Shown here piece by piece: positions 1-12,577 of a DNA stretch of 64,000 nt. Within the stretch, counting starts at the first letter, position 1; each line of letters starts with the position of its first letter. The DNA is taken from the NCBI RefSeq assembly GCF_003265705.1, contig NW_020312968.1:3718935-3782934 (forward strand), given 5' to 3'. Position numbers and translations under genes: made by a program. The notes below the pieces were generated by a model. It saw only the letters and a program-made list of their open reading frames with translations, made no database searches and had not been told where the DNA came from. The stretch comes from Callorhinus ursinus. Taxonomy: Eukaryota; Chordata; Mammalia; Carnivora; Otariidae.

Positions 1-73
1 ACATATCCCAAGAAAGACATTTTGTCTAGTACTTCTTGTTAGGCTCCTAAGTTCAACTGCTAGCACTTAAATG

Positions 74-105
74 AAACAAAACAAAACAAAACAAAACAAA
101 ACAAA
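74..105 (+). repeat. (ACAAA)n pentanucleotide repeat
   Basis: About six near-perfect copies of acaaa directly read from sequence. No element body was recognised on either side. Confidence 0.9.
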
Positions 106-1940
106 TTTTCTCCCCATGAGTTTTCTCAGCTAGTCTTGCACATGTGTGAACCGTTTGAAATCAATCTGTACTTGGAGGTCCTTAAAAAACAAGGACCAAT
201 TTTGGAGCCTGAGTGGCTGACTCACCTGCATTTATTAAAAAGAAACAAGAAGTAATCTTCCCCGCCCCCAAGCCCCAGATGGATCTATCATCACAGGCAG
301 TTAAAAGGCAACCGATACAAGGGACAACACATACACATCTTGGTACAGAAAGAGAATTTATCAACATGAGCAGCAATAGCAGATCCAGATAATGAAAACT
401 GTTTCCTGAACAGGGCAATCTTCTTTACATTCAAGAGCGATTCTATCTAATGCAATGATGAGCAATTTCATGAACCAGTCCTATGGGGAAATTGCACAAC
501 CCATCAGCCATCATCCAACTGACTAAATATTCAACAAAAAAATCCGAGACAAAAACCAGTCTCGTTTTATGTTACTTAAGACTGTGTAAAGTAGAAATGG
601 GAACAAGTAGCCAGAAAATTAATGTCATTGTACAGATGCTAAATAAATTGGCAATTATGGGGAAAGCTCACCCATTGTGAGCTAGAGTTAAGAAAGATGA
701 GACAGAAAGTGTTTGAAGCCCGCAGAGGCTGGTAAAAACATTATTCTGACTGTACCCAGTGCGTGCCAATGATGATTCTAGAATAAAATACCGACCATCC
801 AACAAAGGAAACCAATCTTTTGTCAGGTAATGAAGCGGATCATCAGACGGTCAGTCCCACTGCAAAGAGGATTAGATCTTGCTAATCGGAGTGTGTTTTT
901 GTTCTGTTGCATTGTGCAGGACCGTGTGCTCTACATGAATTCAAAAGCTCCAGGCCTAAAACTGGGTGTACTAACAGAAAACACACCTCCCGATGTGGAA
1001 ATGTGACTTGTCCTGGTATCACCAGGACACCTACTTATGATCCATCCATACCTGAACCGGAGTAGAAGAGACAAAAGAAAAGAGAAGACTGGTTGAGGAC
1101 TACCCAAGCCAAATTTTTAGTATGCTCCCTTGTATACACCATTCACTGACTACCTGAGGTGTGAGTATGAACGAAAGGTACATTAATTGGGTCTCTGAAC
1201 ACACTTTAGGGAAGAAAGTACCTAACTGAAAAAGAAAAACTCTGCCACTGGAATTGAATTGTCTTCTTTCCTTTATACTTCTTGGCTTATCTGCAGGATT
1301 TATCATTACACCGAAAACACATCAATTAAATTTTCTGCAGCTTTACCAAAAAAAAAAAAAAAATGGTATTTTGTTGGTAAGATCAATAACTATTTCCCTG
1401 AAATGCTTTGCTACATAAACTCTTAGGGAATACAATTTGACGAATGGTCACACAAAGGTACACTAACTTGAAATCACATGCATTGAAATCAATTCACAAT
1501 AGCGGAACTTCGTACTACTTCTCTCTACATACTTAATTCCCCCCTGTGGTATTACCCCAAGGCTGTAAATTCTGGCCATTCTAAAAGCCTCTCTCTCTGG
1601 ATGTACCCTGCAACCTCGAATCCAAGTCTGATCCTCATTTTCATCCCTGAGCTTTGAAATCTCTTGAGGTAGACAAAATGTGACAGAATGAGAGCTTCCC
1701 CCCGCAAGCTCATCCCAGTCAAGCTGTGAGAAACCCAAGTCTGGGAAGGAAACTGGAGGACAGCACTCACTTTCCCTTTTCTGCTCACTTTGCGGGTTGT
1801 CCGGCACTCAGCATGAATAAATATGCAGTTCTAAGTGAATTGACATAATCCTGCAGTAAGACATTGCATTCTACGTTATTTTTATTTCTCATTTAAATTT
1901 GTTCTCAAAAATAATAATAAGCATAGCTCATAGTCACATG

Positions 1941-2150
1941 AGAATGCTGCTTTAGAATCAGGAAGACTTAGGGTAAATCATGACTTGCTACCTGATGCTT
2001 CTGAAATGCTAGACAATTTACTGACCCACTCGGGGACTCAGTTTTCTCTGCTGAATGCAGAGACAGTAATACACACTCTGCAGGGTGGTTGCAAGGACTC
2101 ATGGTAATGAATATAGACTGCCTGGCACATGACAGACTCCCAAAGACAAC
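1941..2150 (+). repeat. MIR SINE, ancient
   Basis: Plus-orientation MIR pattern: an 'agaatcaggaagactta' head, a 'gggactcagttttctctg' core and a 'gcctggcacatgacagac' end correspond to the usual order of MIR blocks. Borders are approximate; the copy is heavily diverged. Confidence 0.7.
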
Positions 2151-3670
2151 AGTCATCATGATTGACTGAGACGCACAACCTCTCATCCCAAAACGATTCA
2201 GAAGGACCGCTTTGAGTTTATCCTAGCATTTGATGAATCTCCATTTAATTAACCTGTTTTCTTCTATTCCTAAATCTCGATGGTATGTTTTTTAGTTCTT
2301 GTAGCACACGAGCAAAATAGCATTTTCGACACATCGGTCTATTTGTGCTTAGTGAAATAATAATGCCACTAAGATCTGTCAACAGGATCTGGTTTTAACA
2401 AGCCCATGGTGTGGGTAGCAAGCTGACTGGTTAGGGAAACAAGTACCTGGGCCCACTGTGATTGTAACAAATCCTCTCTCTCTATTTGTGGGAACATCTT
2501 CCCTCTTGAGAGTTGGCCACTGAGGGGATGCAGAGGATGGTGGAATGTTCTTTGGGTGGGCATCGGAGTGCCGTATGGGGTACCAAATGTTAGGATGAAA
2601 GACTGCACATACTTATTTGCTTAACTGAACTGCCAGACTGCAGTGTTTTTGAAACTTTTCTACCAGAGTTCGGGGATTTGCAGAGTTCTCGCCTCAAAAG
2701 CCAGCCGTTTGAACCCTTGGATAGGCAACAAAAATACTTGGCTGCATCTCTGTTATTACTATTATTCTAAATTACAGCATTTTCTCTCATTTTTTCCCTG
2801 TTGAATACAAAGAATTAAAGTGATGCTTTCCTACCTGCTTATCAAAGAAGTATATTTTAAAATAGGGATTTTCAATGCTCACCTACAGTTTAAACTTCAG
2901 TGAAAATTAGTCCGCATTTTGGATTCTAGAATTTTAAGTAAATGTTATTCTATTTTAGAAACTCCTGGTTTATCATGTCAACTCCTAGCAGTCTTTCTAA
3001 TTATTAGATGTCAACGGTAACAAAAAATATTTTTAAAAAGTCTTATGCACTGCACACACACACACACTGAGGGAAAGATCAACTAAGATTAACAGAAATC
3101 TATAACAGAAATTTTGGAGGTATTTCAAGTAACCTTATGGCTGCTGTGACTGGAGCAAGAAAAATAATGTTTAATGTTTCCATACTTTACCTTAAGAAAA
3201 CAAAGCTGGCTTGTCACCTAAAGTGGGGGGGGAATGACAAAAGACCCCCCCAAAAGTTAAGCCTTGTTCCCCCATCTATCTCCTGTATTAAAGACCCAAG
3301 ATACTCATGGCCTAAAAAAGTACCCACATGATTCCCTACTAAACATGTACTCCTTTTTAAATTTTCAAGGCAGCCCAAGCATTAACTCTCTCTCTCCTGT
3401 CCCTAACATCCTAGAAATCATGGCAGGAATTAGGGGGTAAATTCCAAATTTCTTTTTTAATGCCTCCCTTACTCTACATGTGAGATGCCCAAAATCATGT
3501 CCCCCGGACTCCCCAGTAGGGAGGGGTTCACATGAGATAGAGTTCTGAGTAATAAAACATAAGTGAGAGTCCACTGGACATTTCTGAGAAAGCCTTTGCT
3601 TTCCTGCTACAGGCATTCCCAAATTTCCCTCCACTCTTTCCTTCCTCCTTCTACCTGAATGTGGATGTGA

Positions 3671-3860
3671 GGGGTGCCTGGGTGGCTCAGTCAGTTAGGC
3701 AACTGCCTTCGGCTTGGGTCATGATCCTGGAGTCTCGGGATCGAGTCCCGCATCAGGTTCCCTGTTCAGAGGGGAGTCTGTTTCTCACTCTGACCCTCTC
3801 CCCTCCCATTCTCTCTCTCACTCTCTCTCTCTAAATAAATAAATAAAATCTTAGAAAAAA
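3671..3860 (+). mobile_element. CAN-SINE (tRNA-derived), plus strand
   Basis: Full-length carnivoran SINE: head ggggtgcctgggtggctcag, body with cctggagtctcgggatcgag, CT-rich stretch, and an AATAAATAAATAAAATC tail. Target-site duplication atgtggatgtga at 3659-3670 and 3864-3875. It sits only about 60 bp from a second SINE in the same orientation. Confidence 0.96.
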
Positions 3861-3917
3861 TGGATGTGGATGTGATGGCTGGAGCTGCAGCAGCCATTAA
3901 AAAAAGACCAAGAGAAA

Positions 3918-4121
3918 GGCGCCTGGGTGGCTCAGTGGGTTAAGCGTCTGCCTTTGGTGCTGGTCATAATCTTGGGGCCCTGGGATTGCGAGCCCCACGT
4001 TGGGCTCCCTGCTCAGTGGGGAGTCTCTTTCTCCCTCTCCCTCTGCCCCTTCCCCCACTCATGCGTGGCTTTCTCTCTCTCAAATAAATACATTTTTAAA
4101 AAATCCTAAAAAAAAATAAAT
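3918..4121 (+). mobile_element. CAN-SINE, plus strand, diverged subtype
   Basis: Head ggcgcctgggtggctcag, body with 'cttggggccctgggattgcg' and tail 'caaataaatacatttttaaa'. Likely target duplication accaagaga/accgagaga at 3907-3915 and 4122-4130, with one mismatch. The body differs from its neighbour at 3671, so the pair arose by two insertions and not by local duplication. Confidence 0.94.
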
Positions 4122-4257
4122 ACCGAGAGAATAACACAGACCCAGCCTTGGTAGCCTTGAGTTTCTGAACCAACATCTTGTGGATTTCCTGCTGTACCCG
4201 CTATACTTTCTTGGTACCGAATGTAGCTCCTAACAGATGTATCTCCAAAAGTACTGA

Positions 4258-4480
4258 GTATTAGATGGCATTTATTGAGTGCTCACTGTGTGCCAGGCAC
4301 ACTTGAAAAGTACTATATTCGTTATTTCATTTATTTCTCCCAGCAATCCTGAAAGATACTATTACTTTTATCACTCAAATAAGGACATCAAAGCAGAGAA
4401 AGTGTCAGGATCCTGCTCAGGGTCACATGATTAGCAAGGGCTGAAACGCGCCATATGCAGCATGATTCCGGAGCCTGGCT
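4258..4480 (-). repeat. MIR SINE, ancient, minus strand
   Basis: Reads 'tttattgagtgctcactgtg' then 'tgccaggcacac', 'ttatttcatttatttctccc' and 'gggtcacatgattagcaagg', the reverse-complement order of MIR. Well preserved for its age; borders approximate. Confidence 0.85.
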
Positions 4481-4776
4481 CCAATCCACTCCACCACCAC
4501 CGACTTTTCCTGGAGGGGGGCCACGAGGGGAAGAGCCAGGTGAGCACTGCTTGCAGGCACTGGCTGACAAACTTCTGCTTAAGAAATGAACCTCTCCTCA
4601 CCTGGCATTGCTCACTTTGGATGGATCTCTGCCAGGACCTGAGAACTGACCACGGGCTTTTGTCTATCATCCCATCCTTCAAGGGCAAGTTTGAATAGGT
4701 CTGTGCTTGGATGGTAAGCAGAGCAGGGTCAGCACCACACCCTTGCTGAAGCCAGAGTTTCTCATTCAGAGTAATT

Positions 4777-5040
4777 AAAAAAAAAAAAAAAAAAAGGAAA
4801 AAGTAGGAACAGAGGAAGAATGAAGGGAAGGAAAAAGAAAAAAAAAGTAAAAGAAACAAGAAAGTACATGGACAGGAAAATGAAGAAAAGAGAAGAAAAA
4901 GAGTATGGAGCCCGTGGAAAAGACAGTGAACAAAAAGGGAATACATCAATAAAGAAGGCGAGTGTAGATGCCAAAATAGAAGTGAGAGAAAGAAAGATTA
5001 GAAGGAGCACAGAGAAAAGTGAAGTTTGCATGAGAGGGAG
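4777..5040 (+). repeat. Purine-rich (A/G) low-complexity tract
   Basis: Starts with an A run and continues as about 260 bp of nearly unbroken purines with a few pyrimidines. The several apparent open frames here, Lys/Glu-rich on one strand and Phe/Ser-rich on the other, are products of this composition and not genes. Confidence 0.9.
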
Positions 5041-5289
5041 TCCACTGATATGAATATGGGTCCAATGGAACTGAGAGTGTGGAAAATTGAGGTAACAATG
5101 TGGACTACAAATGTAAGAACGTCCCCCAATTTTTTTTTTTTTAAGGAAAATAATGAAGTGATGACAAGGAGAGACAAGATGACAGATCTGGAAGCCAGGA
5201 AACAGAAACTCACTTCAGGAGACCAGCTTTGTTTGCCTCTGAGGGCCACCATGCACTGAGTCTTTACCACTTATCAGCTGTTCTACTGG

Positions 5290-5470
5290 GGCTTTGCAGT
5301 AATGCATGCAAAACTACCCAGGAGGTCGACAATGTTATGATTCCCTTCTTCGAGATGTGGAAACTGAGGCTTAGAAAGGTGACCTATCTTTCCTAAAGTC
5401 ATGTAATAGTAAGAACAAGAACAGGGCTTTGCATCCAGGTCTCTCAGACTCCAGGGCTCAAGCTCTGAAG
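5290..5470 (-). repeat. MIR SINE, ancient, minus strand
   Basis: The core 'gatgtggaaactgaggctta' followed by a 'gtcatgtaatagtaagaaca' region matches the reversed MIR order. Borders approximate. Confidence 0.7.
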
Positions 5471-7755
5471 CCCGTGGTAGGCTTTGTTAGTCATCAAAAT
5501 CCTACTTGATGAAAAATGCCCAAGGGAGGCTCAAGGGACTCAGCAGGTTTCAGGAAATACTAAGAATTGTATCCCCTACACTCATCTGGATATGTATGTG
5601 TTTATGTATGTGTATGTGTACATATAGGTAATTTCGAACACAAATGAAAAGTACCTTAAAAGCTGTTTAGGAATGAAAACAAAACAGAATTTCTGTCTTA
5701 GGACTCTCTGCAAAGCTCATTTCAGGAGACAATGAAAAAGGACAGTTAAAACAACTGAAAGGAAACAAGCCCAAGAATTTTCTACTATGCTCCTGTCCTT
5801 TATGAGTAAATGCAGAAGACACATATCGGTAGGACTGACGAAATCAACTAGCCTACCTCCCTACAAACACATGCTCTGAAAACCAAAATAAAGCAAACAG
5901 ATAACTTTAAGATCTATTTCAGCTGATGAATACATAAGTCAAAATTAAAAACCCTAGAATGTGTTGTTGTTATGAAAGATCTTCTAATGGCTCAAAAATA
6001 AATCAAACACAGAGGGAAGACTTAATAAGTCTTTTAACACAATTCCTCAGAAAAGAAAATAAAGATAATGGTAAGAAATAAGTTAATTAAAACAGCCTGG
6101 TGCATAAATCCAGATAATGATATTAAACATGCAGAAATTAGTACAGGTGGGGACAGCAAAGTAAATGTAAGCCAAGTTCATATAGGGAGGAGTCAAAGGG
6201 GATAACTCCCTTATTACAAGATATATTTATTCTTAAATATCACCTTTATTTAAAAATGATATCTAAAAATTATTAACATTATTTTAAAATCATTTTTTTT
6301 AACCTAAGAAAATAAAATGTAGAAACTAAAAAAGAAAGGGCAGAGATTTTTCCACAACACACACACATGAATGTATGGATGGCAAAATTAGTTGCAAATG
6401 ACATAACATCTTAGATATAAAAACACTGAAAAGAACAAGGAAGTACAATTTAGCTGAAAGATAAGGTAGTGTCTATAAAAAATATCTAACAGGATGAAAT
6501 GCTTCCATCAAAATTTATGGATCAAAGACTGTAAGAAAAAAGAAGCAACTGAGGGACCCAGCCTACTACTCAGGTAATTTAATCCATTTATTTCAGGGGA
6601 AAGAGTATAAAGGATTTGTTTACATAGTAGATACAATTTAATAATATTAAAACATATCTCCTACAAGGAGTAATTTCTTTTTCTTAAGAATTCATGGATC
6701 AACTAAAGAGCTTTGAAAAAGTTGCCGATACACTGAGCCAAAAGGAAATCTCAATTGCCCTAAGGGAAAACAATACCTCACACACCACTAGTGTGACTGA
6801 TTATCTAGCTTCATTATCTGACCCCAATACAGTGGAAAAAAAGGTCAATAACAAATCTCAATAGAGACAAAGTTTGTTAAACACTGAAAAGTATTATTCT
6901 CAATTGTCATTCTACTAAAGAGGAAGCCCAAACATCCTTAGAAAGTAACGACAGTCAGCCAAAAGTGTGTTCAGAGGGAAATACACAGTTTTAAAAAAAA
7001 AATCATACTAATGTAAAAGGAAAAATAAATGAACCATGATTCAACCAATAAGATTAATAAAAGCATAGAGAGTGATCCCTAAGGAAAACAGCAAAGATAT
7101 TAACACAATAAAAAAAAAAGGACAAAGAAAAAACAGCATTACTTATGAACAAATCCAAGAACTGGCCTTTTGAAAAAAAGAACAGCAACAAAACATCTAA
7201 CAAAGAAAATAACATATAATATATATCTTATATTAATATTAGATACCTATTAAAATAATTATGCTATACCTAACAAAATATGCCATTATATCACAGTTAG
7301 CTATATAACTTTATGTAATCATTAATTAACAAATTTGAAAATCTTATGAAATGGACATGGTTCTGAAGAATATAGATAAAAATAATTAAAGCTGAAAAAT
7401 TTATCAAAGAATGACTTCTCAGAAAGGCTTTAGGGACAGATGGCTTCATTCAAACTTACAAGGACAGTGATCACAACTGTCTCCAGAGAAGAGAATAGAT
7501 GCAAAATTTCACAATTTGTTTTGTGAATTTAACATCACTTGAAATGTAAAACAAAAACAAAAACAAAAAGCCTGGCAGAGACAGAGGCGGAGGATAGACA
7601 GGTCAAATCAATCTGGGTTGGGAAGCTTGACTCTTCATCCTATGCTACCATATACTTGAGAAATAAATGGGAAAAAAATAAGGAACACTTTACAAGATTC
7701 TCTTTATATTCCATAAGTACACAATTAATTTTAGCTAGCTGCTGTAACAATATAG

Positions 7756-7756
<1 letters not shown>

Positions 7757-7797
<41 letters not shown>
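7757..7797 (+). repeat. (CA)n dinucleotide microsatellite
   Basis: About 20 uninterrupted AC units, directly visible. Length and purity suggest it is polymorphic. Confidence 0.97.
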
Positions 7798-7798
<1 letters not shown>

Positions 7799-7939
7799 TA
7801 TTCAGTTAAAGAAACTATAAATGTCACTCAGGAAAATAAACAAAAAGGCATATATGAAATATTCTAATACTAAACCAATAGCATAATAACCAAATTTCAT
7901 TTGTAATATAAGCAGAAATATTTAAAAATCTATTATTCT

Positions 7940-8134
7940 TTTTTTTTTTAAAGATTTTATTTATTTATTTGAGAGAGAGAATGAGAGAGAGAGAGCACGA
8001 GAGGGGAGAGGGTCAGAGGGAGAAGCAGACTCCCTGCTGAGCAGGGAGCCCGATGTGGGACTCGATCCCGGGACTCCAGGATCATGACCTGAGCCGAAGG
8101 CAGTCGCTCAACCGACTGAGCCACCCAGGTGCCC
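7940..8134 (-). mobile_element. CAN-SINE, minus strand
   Basis: Poly(T), then aaagattttatttatttatt, GA-rich stretch, 'ctcgatcccgggactccagg', 'gagccacccaggtgccc'. Perfect 17-bp target duplication taaaaatctattattct at 7923-7939 and 8135-8151. Inserted into the degenerate LINE, so younger than it. Confidence 0.98.
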
Positions 8135-8434
8135 TAAAAATCTATTATTCTAACGAACCCCATAAATGATTCTAGTGTGAGAAACTAGATACTAAAAATC
8201 TCAATAGATACTGAGAAAAGACCCAAATTCCATTTTAAAAAAACCTTTGTAAAACCAAAAATGCTGCATAGCCACATGAAGAAAAGCAAACATCAACAAA
8301 AAGTAAAACAAAGGTTAAAAAATATTCAGAGAAAATCAGGACCTAGGCATGAAGGCTTATTGTCATTCTTGATGCTTAATATTTTAAATGGTTAGCTAAT
8401 ATAATAGAAACGCTAATCGCGATTATATCAGCTT

Positions 8435-8670
8435 CCCTATTTGTAATACTTTCCAAATGCCCAAATTTATTTCATCTTGGCAACAATCTGGTGATTCTAG
8501 GTTATCACCCCAAATTTCAGATGAAGAAACTGAAATTTAACAAGGTCAAGAAACCCAACTTTCACTTGTTGAAGGCTACCCAGGTAGTAACGCGGTGGAG
8601 GAAGGATCGGAACTGAAGTCAGCCTACTCCAAAACCTCAAGTCCTATGACCACTTTGTACAATAAGGATA
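8435..8670 (-). repeat. MIR SINE, ancient, minus strand
   Basis: 'ttatttcatcttggcaacaa' then 'cagatgaagaaactgaaatt' then 'ctacccaggtagtaacg' follow reversed MIR order. It lies within the span of the degenerate LINE, either as an insertion or as a break between two LINE pieces. Confidence 0.7.
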
Positions 8671-9434
8671 AACACGGAAAAACCTCAGATGAACACAGAT
8701 AAGTATTACTATAGTCAGAAGCCATGTATATACCGCGCCCCACACAGCCAAAAAACAAGGTAATCAGTTATAACATAATGTCAATTAAACGGGCTAGAGG
8801 AAAGAAAAACACAGAAAAAATTGTATGTCTGTTATACATGAGCTACTTAAGGGCATAAGGATAACAGCAAAACATACAAATATTTGCTATTCCAAAAAAT
8901 AAATCTAAAGCAAAAAGTATGGAACTAAGGACAAGCCTGAAATGTTATTTGGCCAATAAAAGAGAGATCTGAATAATTCAGAGGCAGATTTTCTTGAATG
9001 GGAAAACCAACTGTTATAAAGAAGCCAAGATTCATACAGTTGTCATAAACTGTCGCTCAGACTGTTTTGGGGAACATGGCAAAAGGGTTCTAAATTTTTC
9101 CTGGAAAAATAAACAGGTAAAATGCTTAAAGGAAATGTTTAAAAAGTGGAATGATACTGTAATGTCAAAAGAATTGACAGAGTAATAAACAGAAAACTCA
9201 AGGGAGACCTTGACAAATTCAATGACTGGAATGCAAAACAAATTGTTTTTGGAGATGGATTACATAAGAAATGGCATTGAGTAAATGGATCTCTATAAAA
9301 ATTCAACTTAGATGCTCATACTGAACGCCAAAATATATTCTACTTGGTTAGACATTAACACTGAAAAACGAAATGAGAAAATCCTAGATGAAAATGGAAG
9401 TTGGAAATTGAGACTTTGAGATAGGAAAGGACTT

Positions 9435-9590
9435 TCTAACCTGAGCTCTTAACGTGGGGCCCATAGATTACCCTGGGGTACAGCAAATCCTCTGCTACGA
9501 GTGTGTTTGGGAAAGCATACATAGCTTTTATAAGCATACATAACGTTCTCTAGGAGGTACCAAAAGATGAGTTATGACTAACTGAAGAAT
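9435..9590 (+). repeat. Possible hAT-type DNA transposon fragment
   Basis: 'gagctcttaacgtggggccc' to 'gatgagttatgactaactga' loosely resembles the 'cttaacctggggtcc ... ggttaagaacc' layout of a hAT MITE, with complementary ends. Weak; could equally be part of the surrounding LINE. Confidence 0.3.
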
Positions 9591-11044
9591 TTATATAGGA
9601 CACAGATAATTGACTAATAATAATGAAAGAATAAAGATAAAAGTCTCCTCTGTCAAAACAATCTGAAGCCAACCTGAAAGCAAATGACAAACTGATATAA
9701 TATTTGTAATAACTATGGCCAGGGGTAATATATGGAGCATATACTGATAAGAAAAATATTAACAAAAAAGATTAGCACGTGATTTGTAGAAGATTCACAG
9801 AATTACATCCCTTTTGAGTGACGTTGAACCATGTTTCTGAAACTCATTTTGAATATTAGTTCCTAGAATTCAGGAATTTCTCAACACCCAATTTCCAACA
9901 AGTAGAGACATCCACGACGACCTAAAACCTTCTTGATTCTAATCTTGCTTAACTGCACTGGACAAAGCATTATGTAGTTAAAATGAGTGGTAAAAAACTA
10001 AAGGAGGAGGGAAGACAAAATGAACAACAGGATCTGAAGGGAAGGTGACAGGCAGATTGAAGACAATAAAGTAGGAGATATTTTTGTAATAAATACATTG
10101 TATATATTAAGAATATTTGGAACGGACATCATAGTATTAGGAGTTACTGTACTATTCAAGCATGAAACAGTTGCTGAGTTGCTGAAGGTTGTGCAGGGAG
10201 AATTCTGATTTTTGTTTCTATATTTCTATGTGCCTTATATGTATTTTTTTTTTTACAATTGGTATGTATTATTTTAGTGATTAGATCGATTTTTTTAAAT
10301 GGTTCTCTTGCTAGCAATGTTGGTGGTGATGGGTTTGCTCTCCCGGGATCTTTCAGTGTTCAATATTTTAGTGCAAATAAAATGAGTGGAAGACTGTCAC
10401 TTAATTTTGCCAAATAAGGACAGCATCATTTCATACAATTAAGAAAATTTTATACCAAAATAGTGCATAATTTCCAAATAAGCCACTCAATTTTTTTAAA
10501 GTAAAAAAAAAAAACAAAACCCTTTATTTTTAAAATAACTTACATTCCATTACCAGTATTATTCTCCTTTGCCTGGTGATCCTTGAACACTCTCGCTAAA
10601 TAGCATCTCTACAGACCAGATGGTCTCTGGGCAACCTTCCAATGTTATGATTTCTCAGACAAACTGATCATAAGTATTTTATATTTCAGGTATGGTATTG
10701 CCTATAATGGAGAGTTTTAGCACAATGAAAACTATAAAATTGAATACATCTGCTACGGCAATGAGGCTATTAGATGTCAACTTCAATGGCACCTAAATTC
10801 AGAGCAATGAATAAGAATACAGCATGACTAATATGATCACTCCCAGATCATGCTCTCTCCAGGAAGCTCCCTCTTATATTCTTTCAAGTCAGTTATAAAG
10901 GTTTCCAATAGCCAAAGAACAAGCAGACTCCTCTGAGCGCCTACCTTAAATTTCCCTCAGTTCTCTTCCCTCCTCCCAACATTCCATGGTTGTGTATCAA
11001 GTTTTTCAGATAAACTAGCGTGCCCACCAAAAATAGAAAATCAA

Positions 11045-11221
11045 GGGGTGTCTGGGTGGTTCAGTCAGTTAAGCATCGAACTCTCGATTTCGGCTCAGGT
11101 CATGATCTCAGGGTTGTGAGATTGAGCCCTGCATTTAGCTCCGCACTGGGCGTGGAGCCTGCTTAAGATTCTCTCCCTCTCCCTCTGCCCTTACCTGCCG
11201 TTAAGAAAGAAAAAAAAAAAA
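11045..11221 (+). mobile_element. CAN-SINE, plus strand, older subtype
   Basis: Head ggggtgtctgggtggttcag with the body 'atctcagggttgtgagattg' and 'gcctgcttaagattctctcc'. This is a different, older carnivoran SINE subtype from the 'cctggagtcccgggat' copies. Target duplication agaaaatcaa/agaaaattaa at 11035-11044 and 11222-11231 with one mismatch. Confidence 0.95.
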
Positions 11222-11539
11222 AGAAAATTAAGGCTCTCACTGGATTCTGGATGAACAATTTTAAACTTTGAAGGGATGTTCAGTTTTCAATCATGTATGG
11301 GCATATTTCTAAATACTGGTAGAAATAAAAAAATATAGATTATTTCTCCTTTTCATTTGGCCTTCTGTTACCTAAGGCTTGGTCATGATTTAAGCACCAC
11401 TGGATAAAAAAGGGTGAAACCCAGTTAATGCCGGAATCGATAACTCAGTAAAAACTCATAAAAACCAAGGATAAATTGAATCACCTTTATGACTCCACTT
11501 TCAGCAAAAATGCTATCATTTCATTGGTGACCCTACCTA

Positions 11540-11830
11540 ATCCTTTCCTTATTTGCTGTTATGCGCCCTTCCCTACCCTTAGCCCACCAGCACTTTCTAT
11601 CCCAATATCATCCTTTGTTTTTTCTTCCATAGCACTTAGTATCAGATGTAATTAACTTTTACGCCTCCCTTCGCTGGAAGGCATGTTCTCCGGGAGCCAG
11701 GTTCAAAGCACCATATGCATTTGGGATGGCCCTGCTCTACCATTCTGGCAGCTGAGGCATGGAACATCCATGTCTTGCTCATAGATGTATTCTAGTTCTA
11801 AGCACGGTGCCAGACACTCATGGAGTTACA
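11540..11830 (+). repeat. L2 LINE 3' part, ancient, plus strand
   Basis: 'ttcttccatagcacttagta' and 'agttctaagcacggtgccag' match conserved blocks near the L2 3' end in the right order. Diverged, no coding capacity. Confidence 0.55.
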
Positions 11831-12079
11831 TCAGAATTTTGATGCTAAAGATTGCAACAATGACTGTAAGTGCATTGCAATTTCCGAGATGGGGAAAAAA
11901 GGGTTTCAAAATAAAGAGATGATGGTAACAAGCATGACTCAATAAGTATTGCTTGAATGGATCAGTCAACATTTAGAGTTAAAACTAAATTTGTTGGCAT
12001 TTATACCCTACTAACTACAGCTACCTTAAAAGATACCTATTCATACTTTTCAATAACTAAAGGGAGACTGCCTTCTCTC

Positions 12080-12165
12080 CACTGATTCATTCTCTCATTA
12101 TATGAATATTTGATTGCCTACTGTGTGCCCAATATTGTCCTTGGTGCTGCTGGGGCTACTGCAAA
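12080..12165 (-). repeat. L2 LINE 3' tip, ancient, minus strand
   Basis: 'ttcattctctcattatatga' then 'gattgcctactgtgtgccca' resembles the reversed L2/MIR3 3' tip (tcattcaacaaatattta ... cctactatgtgccagg). Short, so moderate certainty. Confidence 0.5.
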
Positions 12166-12258
12166 TACTCACTTTCAAGACAGCTGACAGTCTGGGGTTT
12201 TTTTTCCTGTGATCTATGGACCACTTGTAATCGAATCACCCAAACTATATTGAGGGCT

Positions 12259-12548
12259 ATGTTAAAAAAGAAAAAGAAGATAGCAGGAAGGGAAAAATGA
12301 AGGGGAGGAAATCGGAGGGGGAGATGAACCATGAGAGACTATGGATTCTGAGAAACAAACTGAGGGTTCTAGAGGGGAGGGGGGTGGAGGGATGGGTTAG
12401 CCTGGTGATGGGTATTAAAGAGGGCACGTTCTGCATGGAGCACTGGGTGTTACACGCAAACAATGAATCATGGAACACTACATCAAAAACTAATGATGTA
12501 ATGTATGGTGATTAACATAATAAAATAAAATAAATAAAGTAGAATAAA
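12259..12548 (+). mobile_element. 5'-truncated L1 3' end (carnivoran L1), plus strand
   Basis: 'gagagactatggattctgag', 'gggtattaaagagggcacg', 'ggagcactgggtgttacacg' and an AATAAAATAAAATAAATAAA tail form the typical 3' end of a carnivoran L1. The insertion is 290 bp and flanked by a perfect 16-bp target duplication caaactatattgaggg at 12241-12256 and 12549-12564. Small frames on both strands inside it are not genes; only 3' untranslated L1 sequence and a short ORF2 end can be present. Confidence 0.95.
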
Positions 12549-12577
12549 CAAACTATATTGAGGGTTTCAAAATCTGC

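Larger units (their letters stand above)
5930..10100 (+). mobile_element. Degenerate ancient LINE (HAL1/L1-like), plus strand
   Basis: Strongly A-rich on the plus strand and broken throughout. Blocks appear in LINE ORF2 order: 'cagagggaaatacacagttt' then 'ccaagaactggccttttgaa' near 7.0-7.2 kb, 'ctcagaaaggctttagggac' at 7.4 kb, 'aaaatcctagatgaaaatgg' at 9.4 kb, and an 'aatatttgtaataactatgg' block with 'aatatatggagcatatactg' at 9.7 kb. No frame stays open beyond about 90 codons, so it is dead. Split by a young SINE at 7940-8134 and a (CA)n; a MIR-like piece lies inside at 8.4-8.7 kb. Family name and borders are inference. Confidence 0.6.

Noticed and set aside
1463..1807. 114-codon minus-strand frame considered as the next PCSK5 exon
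   Set aside because: The translation has none of the expected PFLTWRDVQH or LNANDW residues, and no fitting splice borders were seen.
3060..3068. Short CA repeat
   Set aside because: Only a few units; too short to report as a microsatellite.
4431..5031. 172- and 89-codon minus-strand frames rich in Phe/Ser/Leu that look like membrane proteins
   Set aside because: They are translations of the complement of the purine-rich tract and a MIR; the hydrophobic look is a composition effect.
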